Shown: positions 32,147 to 47,025, counted from the first letter of the stretch. The stretch: DNA of 64,000 nucleotides from Gudongella oleilytica (GCF_004101785.1 NZ_CP035130.1:1860001-1924000); one strand, 5' to 3'. Notes: generated by a model from the letters alone, not told the origin. Numbers and translations: made by a program.

Positions 32147-35100
32147 TTAATACTCTGTCTGTTCCTCTTCAGCTACCCAACCGTAGGTGCTCTCCACTTC
32201 ATCGTAGAAGTTGCCAGCCATCTTCTCAGCCTGTCTCATTACAACTGTCATAGCTTGGATCCTCTTATCAGGTGGATAGTCGTACTTCTTAAGTAGTCGC
32301 TTTATGACCCTCCTTATGTTTGCTCTGGCACTCTTACGGATGTTCCAGTCGACGGTAGTGTTGCTCCTTATAGCCTCTGTCAGTTCCCTTGCTATCTTCT
32401 TCAGGATCTCATCCTCCATAAGCTGCTTTACAAGGTCATCTGCTGTAAGAGCATAGTAGAATGCAATCTCATCCTCCGAAAGTCCCAGCTTCTTCTCTTC
32501 ATCCTGAGATGCCTTGATCTCATGAGCCATTCTGATAAGCTCTTCAAGCACTTCAACGTTTGTAAGTGATTGGTTCCTGTATTTGTTGAGGGCTCTTGTG
32601 AGCATTTCTGAGAACTTCTCTGACTTGACGAGGTTCGTTCTCTCAATGGTCTTGATCTTTCCTTCAAGGAGCTTCCTGAGCATTTCAACTGCAAGGTTCT
32701 TATGGTCCATATGTCTTATCTCATTGAGGAAGTCCTCAGACAGTATCGATATCTCAGGCTTCTCAAGCTTCAATGCATCGAACACGTCTATTACTTCCTC
32801 GGATATTATGCTTCTTTGAAGCATCTGGTTTATCCTTGCATCTATCTCTGCTTTGGATAATACCGGCGATTTCCTGTCTTCAAGCTTTACCAGGCTTGCC
32901 TTTACTGCCTTGAAGTAGCTGACCTCAAGGTTCTTGTTCCTGCCCTCTTCTGTTGCTGCACATAGAGCATGGGCTTTGGCCAGCTCTAATGTGATCTTCT
33001 TGAACTCCTTCTGGTCCTCATCTGACATTCCAAGTATATGGTCCATTCCTCCAGCTATTGCTCTTGCTCTCTTAAGTTGGGATGTACCCATAAAGTCTGT
33101 GTAATTGTAGCCATGCATCATATTATTAAGTATCTCAAGCTTTTCAAGCATTATGTTTACTGCAACGCTTGTATCTATTCCTGTGTTTTTCCTGTCTTTG
33201 TTGGTGTACTGGTTAAGAGCATCCTTAAGGCTTTCAAGTATTCCTATGTAGTCGACTACTACTCCGCCTGACTTCTCTTTGAATACCCTGTTTACCCTTG
33301 CTATAGCCTGCATCAGGTTATGCCCTCTCATTGGCTTGTCCACATACATTGTGTGCATGGAGGGCACGTCGAAGCCTGTGAGCCACATATCCCTTACTAT
33401 TACAAGCTTCAACTCATCGTTGTTGTCCTTCATCCTCTTAGCTAAAAGATCCCGTCTCTGCTTGCCGCCGACATGCTTCTGGATCTTTTCTTCATCAGCT
33501 GCGCTTCCTGTCATTACTACCTTTATCTTGCCCTTGTCGAGATCGTCATTGTGCCATTCCGGTCTTATGGATATTATCTCATCGTAAAGCTCAGCACAAA
33601 TTCGTCTGCTCATGCAGACTATCATTGCCTTGCCGTCTATTGCCTTCGATTTCTCCTCGTAGTGGCTGACGATATCCTCTGCAAGCTTCTTTATCCTGTT
33701 GGGAGAGCCTACCACTGCTTCAAGGCGAGACCACTTGGACCTTGTCTTATCCCTTACTGAGTCCTCCTGACCTTCGGTTACCTCTTCGAACTCCTCATCA
33801 AGGTTCTTCAGCTCTTCGTCGTCTGTATCAAGCTTGATGATCCTGTTCTCATAGTAGATCCTTACAGTAGCTTCGTCCTCTACTGCCTGGGTCATGTCGT
33901 ATGTATCTATGGTTTGTCCAAACACCGCTGTTGTGGACTTGTCCTCAAGGTCAATTGGTGTTCCTGTAAAGCCTATAAAGGATGCATTTGGTAGGGCATC
34001 CCTGACATATTTTGCGTAGCCGTAGGAGATCTCGCCGGTCTTTATGTCTGCCTTTGCTTTAAGACCGTACTGGCTTCTATGGGCTTCATCTGCTATTACT
34101 ATTACGTTTCTCCTGTCTGTTAGTACAGGCATGTCTCCTTCTTCAGGGCTAAACTTCTGGATGGTAGTAAAAATTATTCCACCTGATTCCCTTTCGTTAA
34201 GGAGATCATACAGTCCGTTTATCTCTGTGCCGTTACCTGCTGACGCTTTGGTTCTCTTCTGAGCATCGGTCAGTCTTCTTACATCAGCCTGAACCGGGGT
34301 CTGTCTTAGGATCTCTTTTGATTTGCTGAAGGTTGAGAAGAGCTGATCGTCAAGGTCGTTTCTGTCTGTTATGACTATTATTGTGGGATTGTTGAGTTCC
34401 CTGATTAGATTTGCTGCATAGAAGACCATGGAGAAGCTCTTGCCTGACCCTTGAGTGTGCCAGACTACTCCGATCTTTCTGTCTCCATTTACATCTATTG
34501 CTTCCTTGGTCTTTTTTACTGCTTTCTTTACCGCGAAGTACTGGTGATAGCCTGCCAGTATCTTTACTATGGATTTCACATCGCCAAGCTTCTTGCCGTC
34601 GATGTCGATATCAGATCCCTTTGATTCCTGGAACAGGATAAAGCTTCTTATGATGTCGGTCAGCCTTTCTTTTTCAAGCATTCCCTTGATAAGTACCTCG
34701 AATTGGGGTTTATATAAAGGCTCTATCGTTTCTCCGTCCTCAGTTCTCCAGTTCATGAACCATTCAAGATTTGAAGTTATTGTTCCTACCTTTGCATTCA
34801 CTCCGTCTGTCAGTATCGAAAAGGCATTGTAGTTGAACAGGGACGGAATGTCCTTCTTATAGGTCTGGATCTGGTTGTATGCACTTTCTATACCTACGTT
34901 TTCATCCACTGCTGACTTAAGCTCCATTACTACTAATGGGATGCCGTTTATGTAGATGACTACATCTGGTCTTCTTGATTCGTTCTCTATTACTGTAAGC
35001 TGGTTCACTGCAAGAAAGCTGTTGTTTTCTGGATGGTCAAAGTCGATTATGTATGCCCTTTTGGTCCTGATATGACCTTTTTCATTGAAGGACACTTCAA

Positions 35101-35389
35101 TTCCTTCCACCATAAGCTGGTGGAAGTATTTGTTGTTCTCTTCGAGCATGGGGCTGTTAAAGGTTATGATCTGTCTGAAGGCTTCTTCAAGGGCTTCCTC
35201 TGGAAGATGCCTGTTGATCCTTTTAAGGGCATCTTTAACTCTGTGAGCAAGGATCACTTCCTTGTAGTCCTTTCTCTCCTCCTGATCTCCTCCAGGAGAG
35301 ATGTCTGGACCAAAGGCATAGTGATAGCCCATTGATTGCAACAGCTCAAGGACTGATTCTTCAAGCATGCTCTCATTGAACACATCCAT
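32147..35389 (-). CDS. hsdR: Type I restriction enzyme, R subunit
   Basis: 1080 residues. Endonuclease and translocase subunit. N-terminal PD-(D/E)XK nuclease motif [21 protein letters not shown] (about 140-160); SF2 motor with Walker [13 protein letters not shown] box [19 protein letters not shown], and AIARVNRVF motif VI; C-terminal helical region binding the methylase core. AGGAGG precedes the ATG. Last large gene of hsdM-hsdS-hsdR, intact with no frameshift seen. Confidence 0.95.
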   Translation of the reverse strand: MDVFNESMLEESVLELLQSMGYHYAFGPDISPGGDQEERKDYKEVILAHRVKDALKRINRHLPEEALEEAFRQIITFNSPMLEENNKYFHQLMVEGIEVSFNEKGHIRTKRAYIIDFDHPENNSFLAVNQLTVIENESRRPDVVIYINGIPLVVMELKSAVDENVGIESAYNQIQTYKKDIPSLFNYNAFSILTDGVNAKVGTITSNLEWFMNWRTEDGETIEPLYKPQFEVLIKGMLEKERLTDIIRSFILFQESKGSDIDIDGKKLGDVKSIVKILAGYHQYFAVKKAVKKTKEAIDVNGDRKIGVVWHTQGSGKSFSMVFYAANLIRELNNPTIIVITDRNDLDDQLFSTFSKSKEILRQTPVQADVRRLTDAQKRTKASAGNGTEINGLYDLLNERESGGIIFTTIQKFSPEEGDMPVLTDRRNVIVIADEAHRSQYGLKAKADIKTGEISYGYAKYVRDALPNASFIGFTGTPIDLEDKSTTAVFGQTIDTYDMTQAVEDEATVRIYYENRIIKLDTDDEELKNLDEEFEEVTEGQEDSVRDKTRSKWSRLEAVVGSPNRIKKLAEDIVSHYEEKSKAIDGKAMIVCMSRRICAELYDEIISIRPEWHNDDLDKGKIKVVMTGSAADEEKIQKHVGGKQRRDLLAKRMKDNNDELKLVIVRDMWLTGFDVPSMHTMYVDKPMRGHNLMQAIARVNRVFKEKSGGVVVDYIGILESLKDALNQYTNKDRKNTGIDTSVAVNIMLEKLEILNNMMHGYNYTDFMGTSQLKRARAIAGGMDHILGMSDEDQKEFKKITLELAKAHALCAATEEGRNKNLEVSYFKAVKASLVKLEDRKSPVLSKAEIDARINQMLQRSIISEEVIDVFDALKLEKPEISILSEDFLNEIRHMDHKNLAVEMLRKLLEGKIKTIERTNLVKSEKFSEMLTRALNKYRNQSLTNVEVLEELIRMAHEIKASQDEEKKLGLSEDEIAFYYALTADDLVKQLMEDEILKKIARELTEAIRSNTTVDWNIRKSARANIRRVIKRLLKKYDYPPDKRIQAMTVVMRQAEKMAGNFYDEVESTYGWVAEEEQTEY

Positions 35390-35415
35390 ATCTAAACAGC
35401 CTCCTTTCTCTTAGA

Positions 35416-36579
35416 TTATTGTTCGTTATCGATTGGTACTCTGATTTCTCCAGACATAAGCTTAGGGAGCAGCGTGTCACGGATTGATTCCAGTACTTGA
35501 TTTTCTTTAGATATGTATACTATCTTTTGGTGAATTGGATCAACTAGATGGTTAAACTTTTCCAATAGTACTGAATTAGGATTTATTATCCTAATTCTAT
35601 CAACATCACTTTTCCCAAAATGTATAACAGTTGTACCAGTCTTAGAGAATTCCAAACCTCGCATATATGGCTTTATTAGTTCGTACAAGTAATATTTGTG
35701 AACATGGTTATTTTTAGGCTTCAAAAGGCATACTCTCTGATTCAACAAAGCCTTTTTACCCCTCCATATTGTTGGTCTAAACTCTGCGTCCATGCCAATG
35801 AGTATATCTCCTGCTTCAATTATTGTCTCTTTCATATGTTTCTCAGTTGTAAAAAACTGAGGGCTTCCAGTCTTCAAATCTCTTATCCTAATTATAGGTA
35901 AGCCTTCTCCTAACTCATTAAACAATTTTGAACTAAATGGGGCACCATATATAAAATCTGCTATAGAATAAATACTGCCAACTTCCCATCCCTTTGGAAT
36001 AGGTCCAAGTTCGCTGTCAACCATCTCTCCTCCTGAAGACTTATATGGCTCTCCGTCTTCATTGGGAAATTTAAAGTCCACGAACCAGTGCTTGAATATT
36101 GCCTGTGCCATCTCTTCCAGGGTCTTGTTGATTTTGTTGTTGACCTCGATCTTTTCATCAAGGGTAGATAGGATGTGGGCAATGGCTTTTTGTTCTTGGA
36201 GTGGTGGGCAGGTAAGTTGTACCTGCTTAAGAATACCTTGTGTAATAAGTGGTTGCGAACTTCCTATCCTAAGATTGTGTAGATTTCTAGCAAATAAATG
36301 ATAATACAAATATTTACTATCATATCCCTCTTTTGCTTGGACAAGTATTGCATTATCTGATATCCAACACTTCCCATCGTAATAGTAAACATTACCGCAA
36401 TACGCACCAACCCGTCCAATGATTATGTTTTCTCCACTAGTATTGCTTGAATCGCAATAATCAAGTATTCCGTTCCCACCATACACTGGTAAGTTACCAT
36501 AATTATCTGGTCTTTTCTTGCCATTATAGAATTCTACAACATCTTCAAGTTTAACCTCTCTCCACTCACTAAAACTCAT
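35416..36579 (-). CDS. hsdS: Type I restriction-modification specificity subunit S
   Basis: 388 residues from MSFSEWREV; an ATG five codons upstream is possible. Two target-recognition domains (about 1-125 and 185-330), each followed by a conserved helical spacer: [42 protein letters not shown] and a C-terminal [18 protein letters not shown]. It sets the bipartite DNA target, which cannot be read from sequence. Overlaps hsdM by about 11 nt. Confidence 0.93.
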   Translation of the reverse strand: MSFSEWREVKLEDVVEFYNGKKRPDNYGNLPVYGGNGILDYCDSSNTSGENIIIGRVGAYCGNVYYYDGKCWISDNAILVQAKEGYDSKYLYYHLFARNLHNLRIGSSQPLITQGILKQVQLTCPPLQEQKAIAHILSTLDEKIEVNNKINKTLEEMAQAIFKHWFVDFKFPNEDGEPYKSSGGEMVDSELGPIPKGWEVGSIYSIADFIYGAPFSSKLFNELGEGLPIIRIRDLKTGSPQFFTTEKHMKETIIEAGDILIGMDAEFRPTIWRGKKALLNQRVCLLKPKNNHVHKYYLYELIKPYMRGLEFSKTGTTVIHFGKSDVDRIRIINPNSVLLEKFNHLVDPIHQKIVYISKENQVLESIRDTLLPKLMSGEIRVPIDNEQ

Positions 36580-38092
36580 ACCCAATCCCCCCAAGGCTCT
36601 TCCTTATCTCCTCCTCAAGGTGTCTGGATTTGGCGAATAGCTCTGCAAGCTCGGAAGTCATATTCTCCATCCTCTCATCAAAAGGTATTCCGTCATCCTC
36701 TACTTCTTCTATACCTACATATCTTCCCGGAGTGAGGACATATTCGTGGCCTCTTATCTCCTCCAGCTTAGCTGATTTGCAGAAGCCCTGAATATCCTCA
36801 TAGTCTCCATCCTTATTTCTCCAGCTGTGGTACGTCTCCGATATCTTTTGGATATCATCATCCTTAAGTTCTCGGTGTCTTCTGTCTACCATCTCTCCAA
36901 GCTTTCGGGCGTCAATGAACAGAACCTCATGCTCCCTTGATCTGAAGCTTGGGTTGTCTTTCTTGTTCCTATTAAGTATCCATAGTGATACAGGTATTCC
37001 AGTTGAATAGAAAAGCTTGTCCGGCAGTGCTACTATTGCATCCACAAAGTCTGCTTCAAGAAGGTTTTTTCTAATCTCACCCTCGTTGGAGGTATTTGAG
37101 CTCAATGATCCGTTGGCGAGTACTATACCCGCTGTTCCGTTTGGAGCAAGGTGATATACCATATGCTGCAACCATGCGTAGTTGGCATTGCCTGTTGGCG
37201 GTATCCCGTATTTCCATCTGACATCGTCCTTTAACCGTTCTCCTCCCCAGTCGCTGATATTAAATGGAGGATTGGCCAATATATAATCTGCCTTAAGTGT
37301 CTTGTGAAGGTCGTTATGGAAGGTATCGTCGTGGTGAGGTCCCAAGTTGGCATCGAGTCCCCTTATTGCAAGGTTCATCCTGCAGAGCTTCCAAGTGGTC
37401 GAGTTAAGCTCCTGGCCGTATATGGAAAGGTTGTCCACCTTGCCCTGATGATCCTCAACGAACTTTTCACTCTGTATGAACATACCCCCTGATCCGCAGC
37501 ATGGATCATAGACCCTTCCCTGATATGGCTCTATCATTTCTACAAGGGTCTTTACTATGCTTGTAGGAGTGTAGAATTCTCCACCGCCTTTACCCTCTGC
37601 GCTGGCGAACTGTCCAAGGAAGTACTCGTACACTCTTCCAAGGAGATCCTTCTCTCCGTTGTTGTGAAGCTTTATGGTTGAAATAAGGTCGATAAGCTCT
37701 CCAAGTCTTCTCTTGTCGATCTCCGGCCTTGCGTACCTCTTATCGAGAACACCCTTAAGAGTCGGGTTCTCCTTCTCAATAAGGATCATGGCGTCGTCCA
37801 CGAATTGCCCTATCTTGGGATCCTTTGCATTGTCCATAATAAAGGACCACCTTGCTTCCTTAGGCACCCAGAAGATGTTCTCTGCAGCGTATTCATCCCT
37901 GTCTTCCTCAAAGCCTTCTCCTTCATCTATCAGCTCGTTGAATCTGGTTTCAAATTTATCTGATATGTATTTTAGAAATATCAACCCGAGAACCACATGC
38001 TTGTATTCAGCCGCATCCATACTTCCCCGAAGCTTGTCTGCTGCTTTCCAAAGTGTCTCTTCAAAGCCGATATTCCCTGTTTGTTCTGACAT
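36569..38092 (-). CDS. hsdM: Type I restriction-modification methyltransferase subunit M
   Basis: 507 residues. N6-adenine methylase. N-terminal HsdM domain ([32 protein letters not shown]), SAM motif [13 protein letters not shown], catalytic motif [14 protein letters not shown] start at MSEQTGNIG, with AAGGAGG 8 nt upstream; an ATG seven codons earlier precedes the ribosome binding site. First gene of the operon, with its own promoter. Confidence 0.96.
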   Translation of the reverse strand: MSEQTGNIGFEETLWKAADKLRGSMDAAEYKHVVLGLIFLKYISDKFETRFNELIDEGEGFEEDRDEYAAENIFWVPKEARWSFIMDNAKDPKIGQFVDDAMILIEKENPTLKGVLDKRYARPEIDKRRLGELIDLISTIKLHNNGEKDLLGRVYEYFLGQFASAEGKGGGEFYTPTSIVKTLVEMIEPYQGRVYDPCCGSGGMFIQSEKFVEDHQGKVDNLSIYGQELNSTTWKLCRMNLAIRGLDANLGPHHDDTFHNDLHKTLKADYILANPPFNISDWGGERLKDDVRWKYGIPPTGNANYAWLQHMVYHLAPNGTAGIVLANGSLSSNTSNEGEIRKNLLEADFVDAIVALPDKLFYSTGIPVSLWILNRNKKDNPSFRSREHEVLFIDARKLGEMVDRRHRELKDDDIQKISETYHSWRNKDGDYEDIQGFCKSAKLEEIRGHEYVLTPGRYVGIEEVEDDGIPFDERMENMTSELAELFAKSRHLEEEIRKSLGGIGYEF

Positions 38093-38131
38093 ATATGATC
38101 CTCCTTGTGTCAATATCTCCCTATATGTCTT

Positions 38132-38160
38132 ATTTTACTTGTTAATTCATAGAAGGTCAA
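38132..38160 (-). promoter_or_regulatory. Promoter of the hsdMSR operon
   Basis: Minus strand: TTGACC (38155-38160), 17-nt spacer, TAAAAT (38132-38137). Confidence 0.7.
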
Positions 38161-38215
38161 ACCATTGTTCCAATTTTCTGGAGAATTGATTTATTTACCA
38201 TATTTTCTTAGATAC

Positions 38216-38252
38216 AATAAAAAAACTGGCTAAGGTATTACCCCTAACCAGT
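38216..38252 (-). terminator. Terminator of uraA
   Basis: Minus-strand stem ACTGGTTAGGGG / CCTTAGCCAGT around TAATA, then seven T. Confidence 0.88.
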
Positions 38253-38281
38253 CTTATATGTTTGATTTATTTCTCTATTCA

Positions 38282-39538
38282 TTATGCCTTTTTAAGGTTC
38301 AGTGCTGCGTTTAGAAGTATTCCCACTATTGCTGCGAAGCTTAGTCCTGTGATCTGAACGGTCTCATTTATTGGGATCCCTACTGTGAAGCCCAGCATTG
38401 CGCTAAGCTGTGAACTGAACATTCCAAGTACAAGTATTGTTGCCATTACCAGAAGGTTCTTCCAGTTCATTTCAACCTTGCTGTTCTTTATAGTCTTTAC
38501 ACCTATGAGGGCGATCATGCTGAAAAGCATTATGCTTATTCCACCCATTACTGAGGTTGGGATGCTGCTTAGAACTGCACCGACCTTTGATACGAAGGCC
38601 AGTACTATTGCGAATACTGCTGCAAGTCTTAGTGTTGACGGATCGTAGTTCTTAGTTATTGCCAGAACTCCTGTGTTCTCTCCGTAGGTTGTGTTTGCTG
38701 GTCCGCCTATTAGTGCTGCTGCCATAGTTGCCAAACCGTCTCCAAGAAGGGTCCTGTTAAGGCCCGGGTCTTTTATGAAGTCCTTGCCAACAACCTGTCC
38801 GTTTGTGGTAATGTCTCCAAGATGCTCCATGAAAACTGCAAGGACTACTGGAGCGATTATTGCTATTGCACCCATGTCGAACTTAGGTAGCGTGAACTGT
38901 GGTATTGCTACAAGCTTTGCACTGCTTACTATGGTTGGATCTACAAGTCCCATTGCATAGGCTATGCTGTAGCCAACAAGAACTGCGATAAGTATTGAAA
39001 GCTGCTTTATGAAGCCTTTTCCAAGGAAAGTTATTAATAAAGCGATTCCAAGGGTCAAGCCTGCGACCATAAGGTTTTGAGTTGCCATTCCATATGCTAC
39101 CGGTACAAGGTTAAGACCTATTACTATGATCATAGGACCAATTACCTGTGGAGCAAGGAATTTTTGTATGTTTTCTACACCTATTGTCTTGATAAGGAAG
39201 GATAAAAGGACATAAATTAATCCGGCTACTACGATGCCTCCTTGGGCATAGGCCAGATCACCATTGAATAATTCTTTAACTGTAAGTATTACGGGGATAA
39301 ATGCGAAGGATGAACCGAGGAAAACGGGTACCTTGCCCTTAGTGCAAGCGTGGAATATAAGTGTTCCCATACCTGCTGACAGAAGTGCTATTGATGGGTT
39401 CATGCCTGTGATGATCGGTACCAGTACCGTTGCACCAAACATTGCGATTAGATGCTGAAGTGCAAGGACAGTTTTTTTTGCATTGGCAGTTGTGATATTA
39501 CCTGCTTTCAACGTTGTTTTTACAACATTCTCAGTCAT
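38282..39538 (-). CDS. uraA: Uracil permease (NCS2 nucleobase:cation symporter)
   Basis: 418 residues, about 14 hydrophobic spans. Imports uracil with a proton or sodium ion. Seen: LALQHLIAMFGATVLVPIITG at the N-terminus, the substrate-binding Glu in VVLAVFMEHLGDITTNGQVVG, and GGPANTTYGENTGVLAITKNYDPS. The PyrR-type RNA site in the leader makes uracil preferable to xanthine. Monocistronic. Confidence 0.93.
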   Translation of the reverse strand: MTENVVKTTLKAGNITTANAKKTVLALQHLIAMFGATVLVPIITGMNPSIALLSAGMGTLIFHACTKGKVPVFLGSSFAFIPVILTVKELFNGDLAYAQGGIVVAGLIYVLLSFLIKTIGVENIQKFLAPQVIGPMIIVIGLNLVPVAYGMATQNLMVAGLTLGIALLITFLGKGFIKQLSILIAVLVGYSIAYAMGLVDPTIVSSAKLVAIPQFTLPKFDMGAIAIIAPVVLAVFMEHLGDITTNGQVVGKDFIKDPGLNRTLLGDGLATMAAALIGGPANTTYGENTGVLAITKNYDPSTLRLAAVFAIVLAFVSKVGAVLSSIPTSVMGGISIMLFSMIALIGVKTIKNSKVEMNWKNLLVMATILVLGMFSSQLSAMLGFTVGIPINETVQITGLSFAAIVGILLNAALNLKKA

Positions 39539-39547
39539 ATTCTATTC

Positions 39548-39573
39548 TCCTTTCCAGCCTCTCAGGACTGATT
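39548..39573 (-). promoter_or_regulatory. PyrR-binding RNA hairpin overlapping the uraA ribosome binding site
   Basis: The minus-strand leader reads ATCAGTCCTGAGAGGCTGG then AAAGGAG. AGTCC-NG-GAGAGGCT is the conserved PyrR-binding loop of pyr leaders. No antiterminator/terminator pair follows; the ribosome binding site is next to the stem. UMP-bound PyrR should therefore block translation. Confidence 0.85.
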
Positions 39574-39595
39574 TAAAGTTTTTTCTTTCCTGAAT

Positions 39596-39624
39596 ATTGT
39601 ACCATTAGGGAAACACTATTACAA
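39596..39624 (-). promoter_or_regulatory. Promoter of uraA
   Basis: Minus strand: TTGTAA (39619-39624), 17-nt spacer, TACAAT (39596-39601). The leader is about 50 nt. Confidence 0.7.
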
Positions 39625-40059
39625 TCTCAAATTCAAGATTTTTGAACATAACATATGACATAAAATATCCGCTGCGATACGCAGCGGAATGGGTTGTGTA
39701 TAGTAATAGCTTCCATCCAAGGGTGCAACACCTGTAAGCTTTGCTCCATAAAGCTCAGCTAAGCCTTTAAGCTTTTTCGTGAATTCCTCAGGAGAAGCTT
39801 CAACTTTTGTCTCTGCAGAGGGCGGCCCTTCCACCAGGCCTCTTATATCGGAGAGGAAGGCAAATGCGGCATCGACCATTGGAGAGTTTAGTGGATGGTA
39901 GAACTTTGTTGAGTCTCCATTCATAGGGGGCATGGCTCTTAAGGAATCGTCAAATTCTTTGTTTTGGGGATTTCTGCTGTAATAATCCTCGTATTCCTTT
40001 GTGCCTTCAGTCCTTGCGATCCTTGAGAACATTATGTTTCTTTCATCTATCCGTGGCAT
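39619..40059 (-). pseudogene. Truncated reductive-dehalogenase/QueG-like 4Fe-4S protein, N-terminal fragment
   Basis: The ATG at 40059 (GGGAG upstream) opens with MPRIDERNIMFSRIARTEGT, then DYYSRNPQNKEFDDSLR, SPMVDAAFAFLSDI and LAELYGAKLTGVAPLDGSYYY. This resembles the N-terminal part of clostridial reductive-dehalogenase-domain proteins, which normally continue to a corrinoid domain and ferredoxin-like cysteines. Here similarity stops at about residue 125 and the frame runs into a terminator hairpin (39667-39689). I infer an internal/C-terminal deletion. The upstream in-frame extension is only repeat sequence. Confidence 0.65.
39661..39689 (-). terminator. Terminator of the truncated gene
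   Basis: TCCGCTGCG-ATA-CGCAGCGGA, followed on the minus strand by TATTTTATG. Its stem resembles that of the rrn terminator at 40397-40428. Confidence 0.75.
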
Positions 40060-40160
40060 TTTATCATCTCCCTGGTTGGTTGAATATTTCGGGTGCAGGT
40101 TATTATTTTGATTATACCATTTGGGAGATGTTTCGAGGGAAGAAATGAATGATGAGATGA

Positions 40161-40186
40161 GATCCCTCGACTTCGCTCGGGATGAC
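40161..40186. repeat. Dispersed palindromic repeat
   Basis: GATCCCTCGACTTCGCTCGG and following GATGAC: the hairpin-forming type of repeat found scattered in many genomes. A related sequence (ATCCTTCGCTTTCGCTCAGG then ATGAC) lies at about 43770-43792 in the rRNA spacer. Confidence 0.6.
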
Positions 40187-40204
40187 AGAAGGGGAGGCAC
40201 GGGA

Positions 40205-40376
40205 TGACAGAGGAGGTTCGGGCAGACAGGGACGTCTGCCCCTACGAAGGCAGGGTTACAGAGGAGGTTCGGGCAGACAGGGACGTCTGCCCCTACAAGG
40301 GCATGGTTACAGAGGCGATGCAAGGGTGACAGAGGAGGTTCGGGCAGACAGGGACGTCTGCCCCTACAAGGGCATG
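40205..40376. repeat. Three direct copies of a 40-nt palindrome-bearing repeat
   Basis: ACAGAGGAGGTTCGGGCAGA, then CAGGGACGTCTGCCCCTAC, occurs at about 40206-40244, 40257-40295 and 40328-40376, nearly identical. Each holds the hairpin GGGCAGAC...GTCTGCCC. Spacing is about 52 and 71 nt. No coding potential. Confidence 0.8.
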
Positions 40377-40396
40377 GTTACAGAGGTAATAGGCAT

Positions 40397-40428
40397 AAAA
40401 AAAGACCCACTGCAATAAGCAGCGGATC
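40397..40428 (-). terminator. Terminator of the rrn operon
   Basis: GATCCGCTGC-TTATT-GCAGTGGGTC on the minus strand, followed by seven T. Confidence 0.9.
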
Positions 40429-40439
40429 CTCATTTAGAA

Positions 40440-40556
40440 ACTGGCAACTTCCTACTCTCCCAGGTCGTTTCCAACCAAGTACCATCGGCGTTAAGAGGCT
40501 TAACTTCTGTGTTCGGTATGGGTACAGGTGTCTCCCTCTTGCTATCGTCACCAGAC
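40440..40556 (-). rRNA. rrf: 5S ribosomal RNA
   Basis: 117 nt. Begins GTCTGGTGACGATAGCAAGA and contains the conserved CCGAACACAGAAGTTAAGC and GAGAGTAGG blocks. Last gene of the rrn operon; ends estimated to a few bases. Confidence 0.96.
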
Positions 40557-40589
40557 GAAAACTAAATCTTTCTAAGAACAAACATTACT

Positions 40590-40705
40590 TCTTTCAATTC
40601 ACAATTCTCAGTTCACAGTTCACAATTACTTGGGTCATTCTCTTGGGTCTTAGACCCTAAATCCTTACTTCCACAATTGTGCATTGTGCATTGTCAATCG
40701 TCAAT
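40590..40705. repeat. Spacer module 1 (23S-5S spacer)
   Basis: Shares order and sequence with module 2: TTCACA-type 7-nt repeats, GGGTCATTCTCTTGGGTCT, CCTAAATCCTT, then GCATTGTGCATTGT. The outer repeats are imperfect inverted copies of each other, so each module can fold into a stem. Confidence 0.6.
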
Positions 40706-40710
40706 TGGTT

Positions 40711-43650
<2,940 letters not shown>

Positions 43651-43699
43651 TATTTCATGTTTGTTCTTCTTCTTTGATTTAGTTTTCAATGTTCAGTTG

Positions 43700-43838
43700 A
43701 GACAATTCACAGTTCACAGTTCACAGTTCACAGTTATCAGGGTCATTCTCTTAAGTCTAAACCTAAGATCCTTCGCTTTCGCTCAGGATGACTTCTTTTA
43801 ATTGTGCATTGTGCATTGTTCATCGTGCATTGGATCTC
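43700..43838. repeat. Spacer module 2 (tRNA-Ile-23S spacer)
   Basis: Four tandem TTCACAG units (43706-43733), GGGTCATTCTCTTAAGTCT, CCTAAGATCCTTCGC, an inserted dispersed repeat, then ATTGTGCATTGTGCATTGT. Same order as module 1 on the other side of 23S. Confidence 0.6.
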
Positions 43839-43839
43839 T

Positions 43840-43916
<77 letters not shown>

Positions 43917-43974
43917 ATAATTAAATTGACAATGGACAATTGACAATTGACAATCGTTCATTGGTAGATTTATA

Positions 43975-43991
43975 TAACAAACAGTGTGAGA
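43975..43991 (-). other. 3' arm of the 16S processing stem
   Basis: Minus-strand TCTCACACTGTTTGTTA is complementary, with one bulge, to TAACTAAACAGTGTGAGA in the leader (45612-45629), forming the stalk cut by RNase III to release pre-16S RNA. Confidence 0.75.
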
Positions 43992-44008
43992 TACTTCAAA
44001 TGTATCTT

Positions 44009-45549
<1,541 letters not shown>

Positions 45550-45667
45550 ATAGTTTGATTTAGCTCATATTATTTGTTCTTAAAAATTGAAATCTTTGGT
45601 TCATTCAAAGCTCTCACACTGTTTAGTTATCTAAGTTCATGAGCCGCCCTCTTGAGGCGACTTGCTT

Positions 45668-45697
45668 AGTATAGCATCTATACTTAAGCGGTGTCAA
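45668..45697 (-). promoter_or_regulatory. rrn promoter P2
   Basis: Minus strand: TTGACA (45692-45697), 18-nt spacer, TATACT (45668-45673). Confidence 0.8.
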
Positions 45698-45745
45698 CTG
45701 TTTTTTGAAGTTTTTTTGAATATTATTTCGACAGTCGACCTTTTT

Positions 45746-45774
45746 AGTTTACCCTCTTTTGAAAACGTTGTCAA
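45746..45774 (-). promoter_or_regulatory. rrn promoter P1
   Basis: Minus strand: TTGACA (45769-45774), 17-nt spacer, TAAACT (45746-45751). Tandem with P2, as is usual for rrn operons. Confidence 0.78.
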
Positions 45775-45788
45775 GGCTATTAATGGGA

Positions 45789-46994
45789 TTATTTCAGGAA
45801 ATCATCTATTCTATTATAGACTCCTTCCCATGATAGTCTTTCAACTGCCTCCTTGAGAGGTGCAAAACTTATATACCCCTTATGGATATTCTTAATCTGT
45901 TTTTTTATGGCCAGTTTCAAATTGTCTTTAAATCCTTCGATGCATTCTTCCGCAGGGATATCTATCCCCTTCATTCTGGGAAGTGGTACAAACTCCACGA
46001 AACCAGATCCGGCAAGCTCCTCTCCAAGGTAATCTTTAAGGCCCCATATTTCAGTGGTCACTGCCGGAAGACCGCAAGCCATTGCTTCGAGGAGTACAAG
46101 AGGCAAGCCCTCGTAGTAGGAGGGCAGAACGAAGAGATCCGATGCTCTGAATGCATCCGCCAGCCTGTGCTGGGTAAGTGGCCCCAAAAGCCTGACTCCA
46201 AGGCTCTCCGCCCGCTTCATTATTTCTGACGCCTCGCTGCCTGTGCCCGCCCCTGCAAGACTGAGCCTTATGGGAGTGTCCCTACTGATTTCCTCATATG
46301 CATCCAGCAAGGGGATCAGTCCCTTGGCATGACTCAGCTTCCCGGCATATATGAGCTCGGGCACTCTGTTACGATCTATCCTTCCGGCCGGGTTGAATAT
46401 ATCTGTGTCAAAGCCGCCGCCAATGACTGTGATCCTGTCCTTTGGTATACCATAAAGGTTCGATATCTCTTCCTTTTGTACCCTGTTCAGGGACAATATC
46501 CTGCTAAGCTTGCCGCAGCCCTCTCTTACATATTTTCTATAGCCGGGATTCTGCATATACTGTCTCAGGTCTGTGCTGTGGCAGATCGCCATGGTCTTGT
46601 CTCCCAGCCCAAGCTCTGCTATTAGAGCAGAGCCCAGCCACAAATGATGGGACAATATCCTGTCGGGCTGGAATTCCTCAACTGCCCTTTGTATTGCAGC
46701 CTTGAAATTCTCCTTCCAGATCGACACCTGAAGGATCGTCATGTCCCTGTATCTGGTGCTTTTGTAGGGCATTGTGTCGCTCATGCCCGGAAGGGGAAAA
46801 TCCAGCTCGCCCTCCTCGAACCTTACTATATCGAGGTACTCAAGTGCGTCGTTCTCATAATCAAGCCCGGGGCCTGATGCGGCAAGAAGACCCTGTGTAT
46901 GGCCTTTCTTTGAAGCCTCTTTGATTAGATTGTTTACATAAATACCGCTTCCGGTCTTGCCTGGATACTGAAAGAGGATATGGAGCAATTTCAA
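45789..46994 (-). CDS. Family 4 glycosyltransferase
   Basis: 401 residues, GT-B fold. N-terminal ILFQYPGKTGSGIYVNNL; C-terminal donor site with ELIYAGKLSHAKGLIPLLDAY, ASDLFVLPSYYEGLPLVLLEAMACGLPAVTT, where the EGLPLVLLEAMA E-x7-E motif binds the nucleotide sugar. Substrate unknown; neighbours are housekeeping genes, not a polysaccharide cluster. TTG start with GGGAGG upstream. Confidence 0.88.
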   Translation of the reverse strand: MKLLHILFQYPGKTGSGIYVNNLIKEASKKGHTQGLLAASGPGLDYENDALEYLDIVRFEEGELDFPLPGMSDTMPYKSTRYRDMTILQVSIWKENFKAAIQRAVEEFQPDRILSHHLWLGSALIAELGLGDKTMAICHSTDLRQYMQNPGYRKYVREGCGKLSRILSLNRVQKEEISNLYGIPKDRITVIGGGFDTDIFNPAGRIDRNRVPELIYAGKLSHAKGLIPLLDAYEEISRDTPIRLSLAGAGTGSEASEIMKRAESLGVRLLGPLTQHRLADAFRASDLFVLPSYYEGLPLVLLEAMACGLPAVTTEIWGLKDYLGEELAGSGFVEFVPLPRMKGIDIPAEECIEGFKDNLKLAIKKQIKNIHKGYISFAPLKEAVERLSWEGVYNRIDDFLK

Positions 46995-47025
46995 GGCGGT
47001 TTCCTCCCTGGTTCATAAATTATGT

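Larger units (their letters stand above)
40060..40396. other. Intergenic interval of repeats
   Basis: Between the truncated gene and the rrn terminator no gene is seen. A possible promoter of the truncated gene lies near 40110-40125; the rest is the dispersed and triplicated palindromic repeats. Confidence 0.6.

Noticed and set aside
40060-40323. N-terminal extension of the truncated reductase frame
   Set aside because: It translates the palindromic repeats (repeated VGADVPVCPNLLC) and precedes a well-placed ribosome binding site and ATG at 40059.
40205-40376. Possible CRISPR array
   Set aside because: Only three units with unequal spacing, a strong internal palindrome and repeated spacer-like parts; no cas genes in the window.
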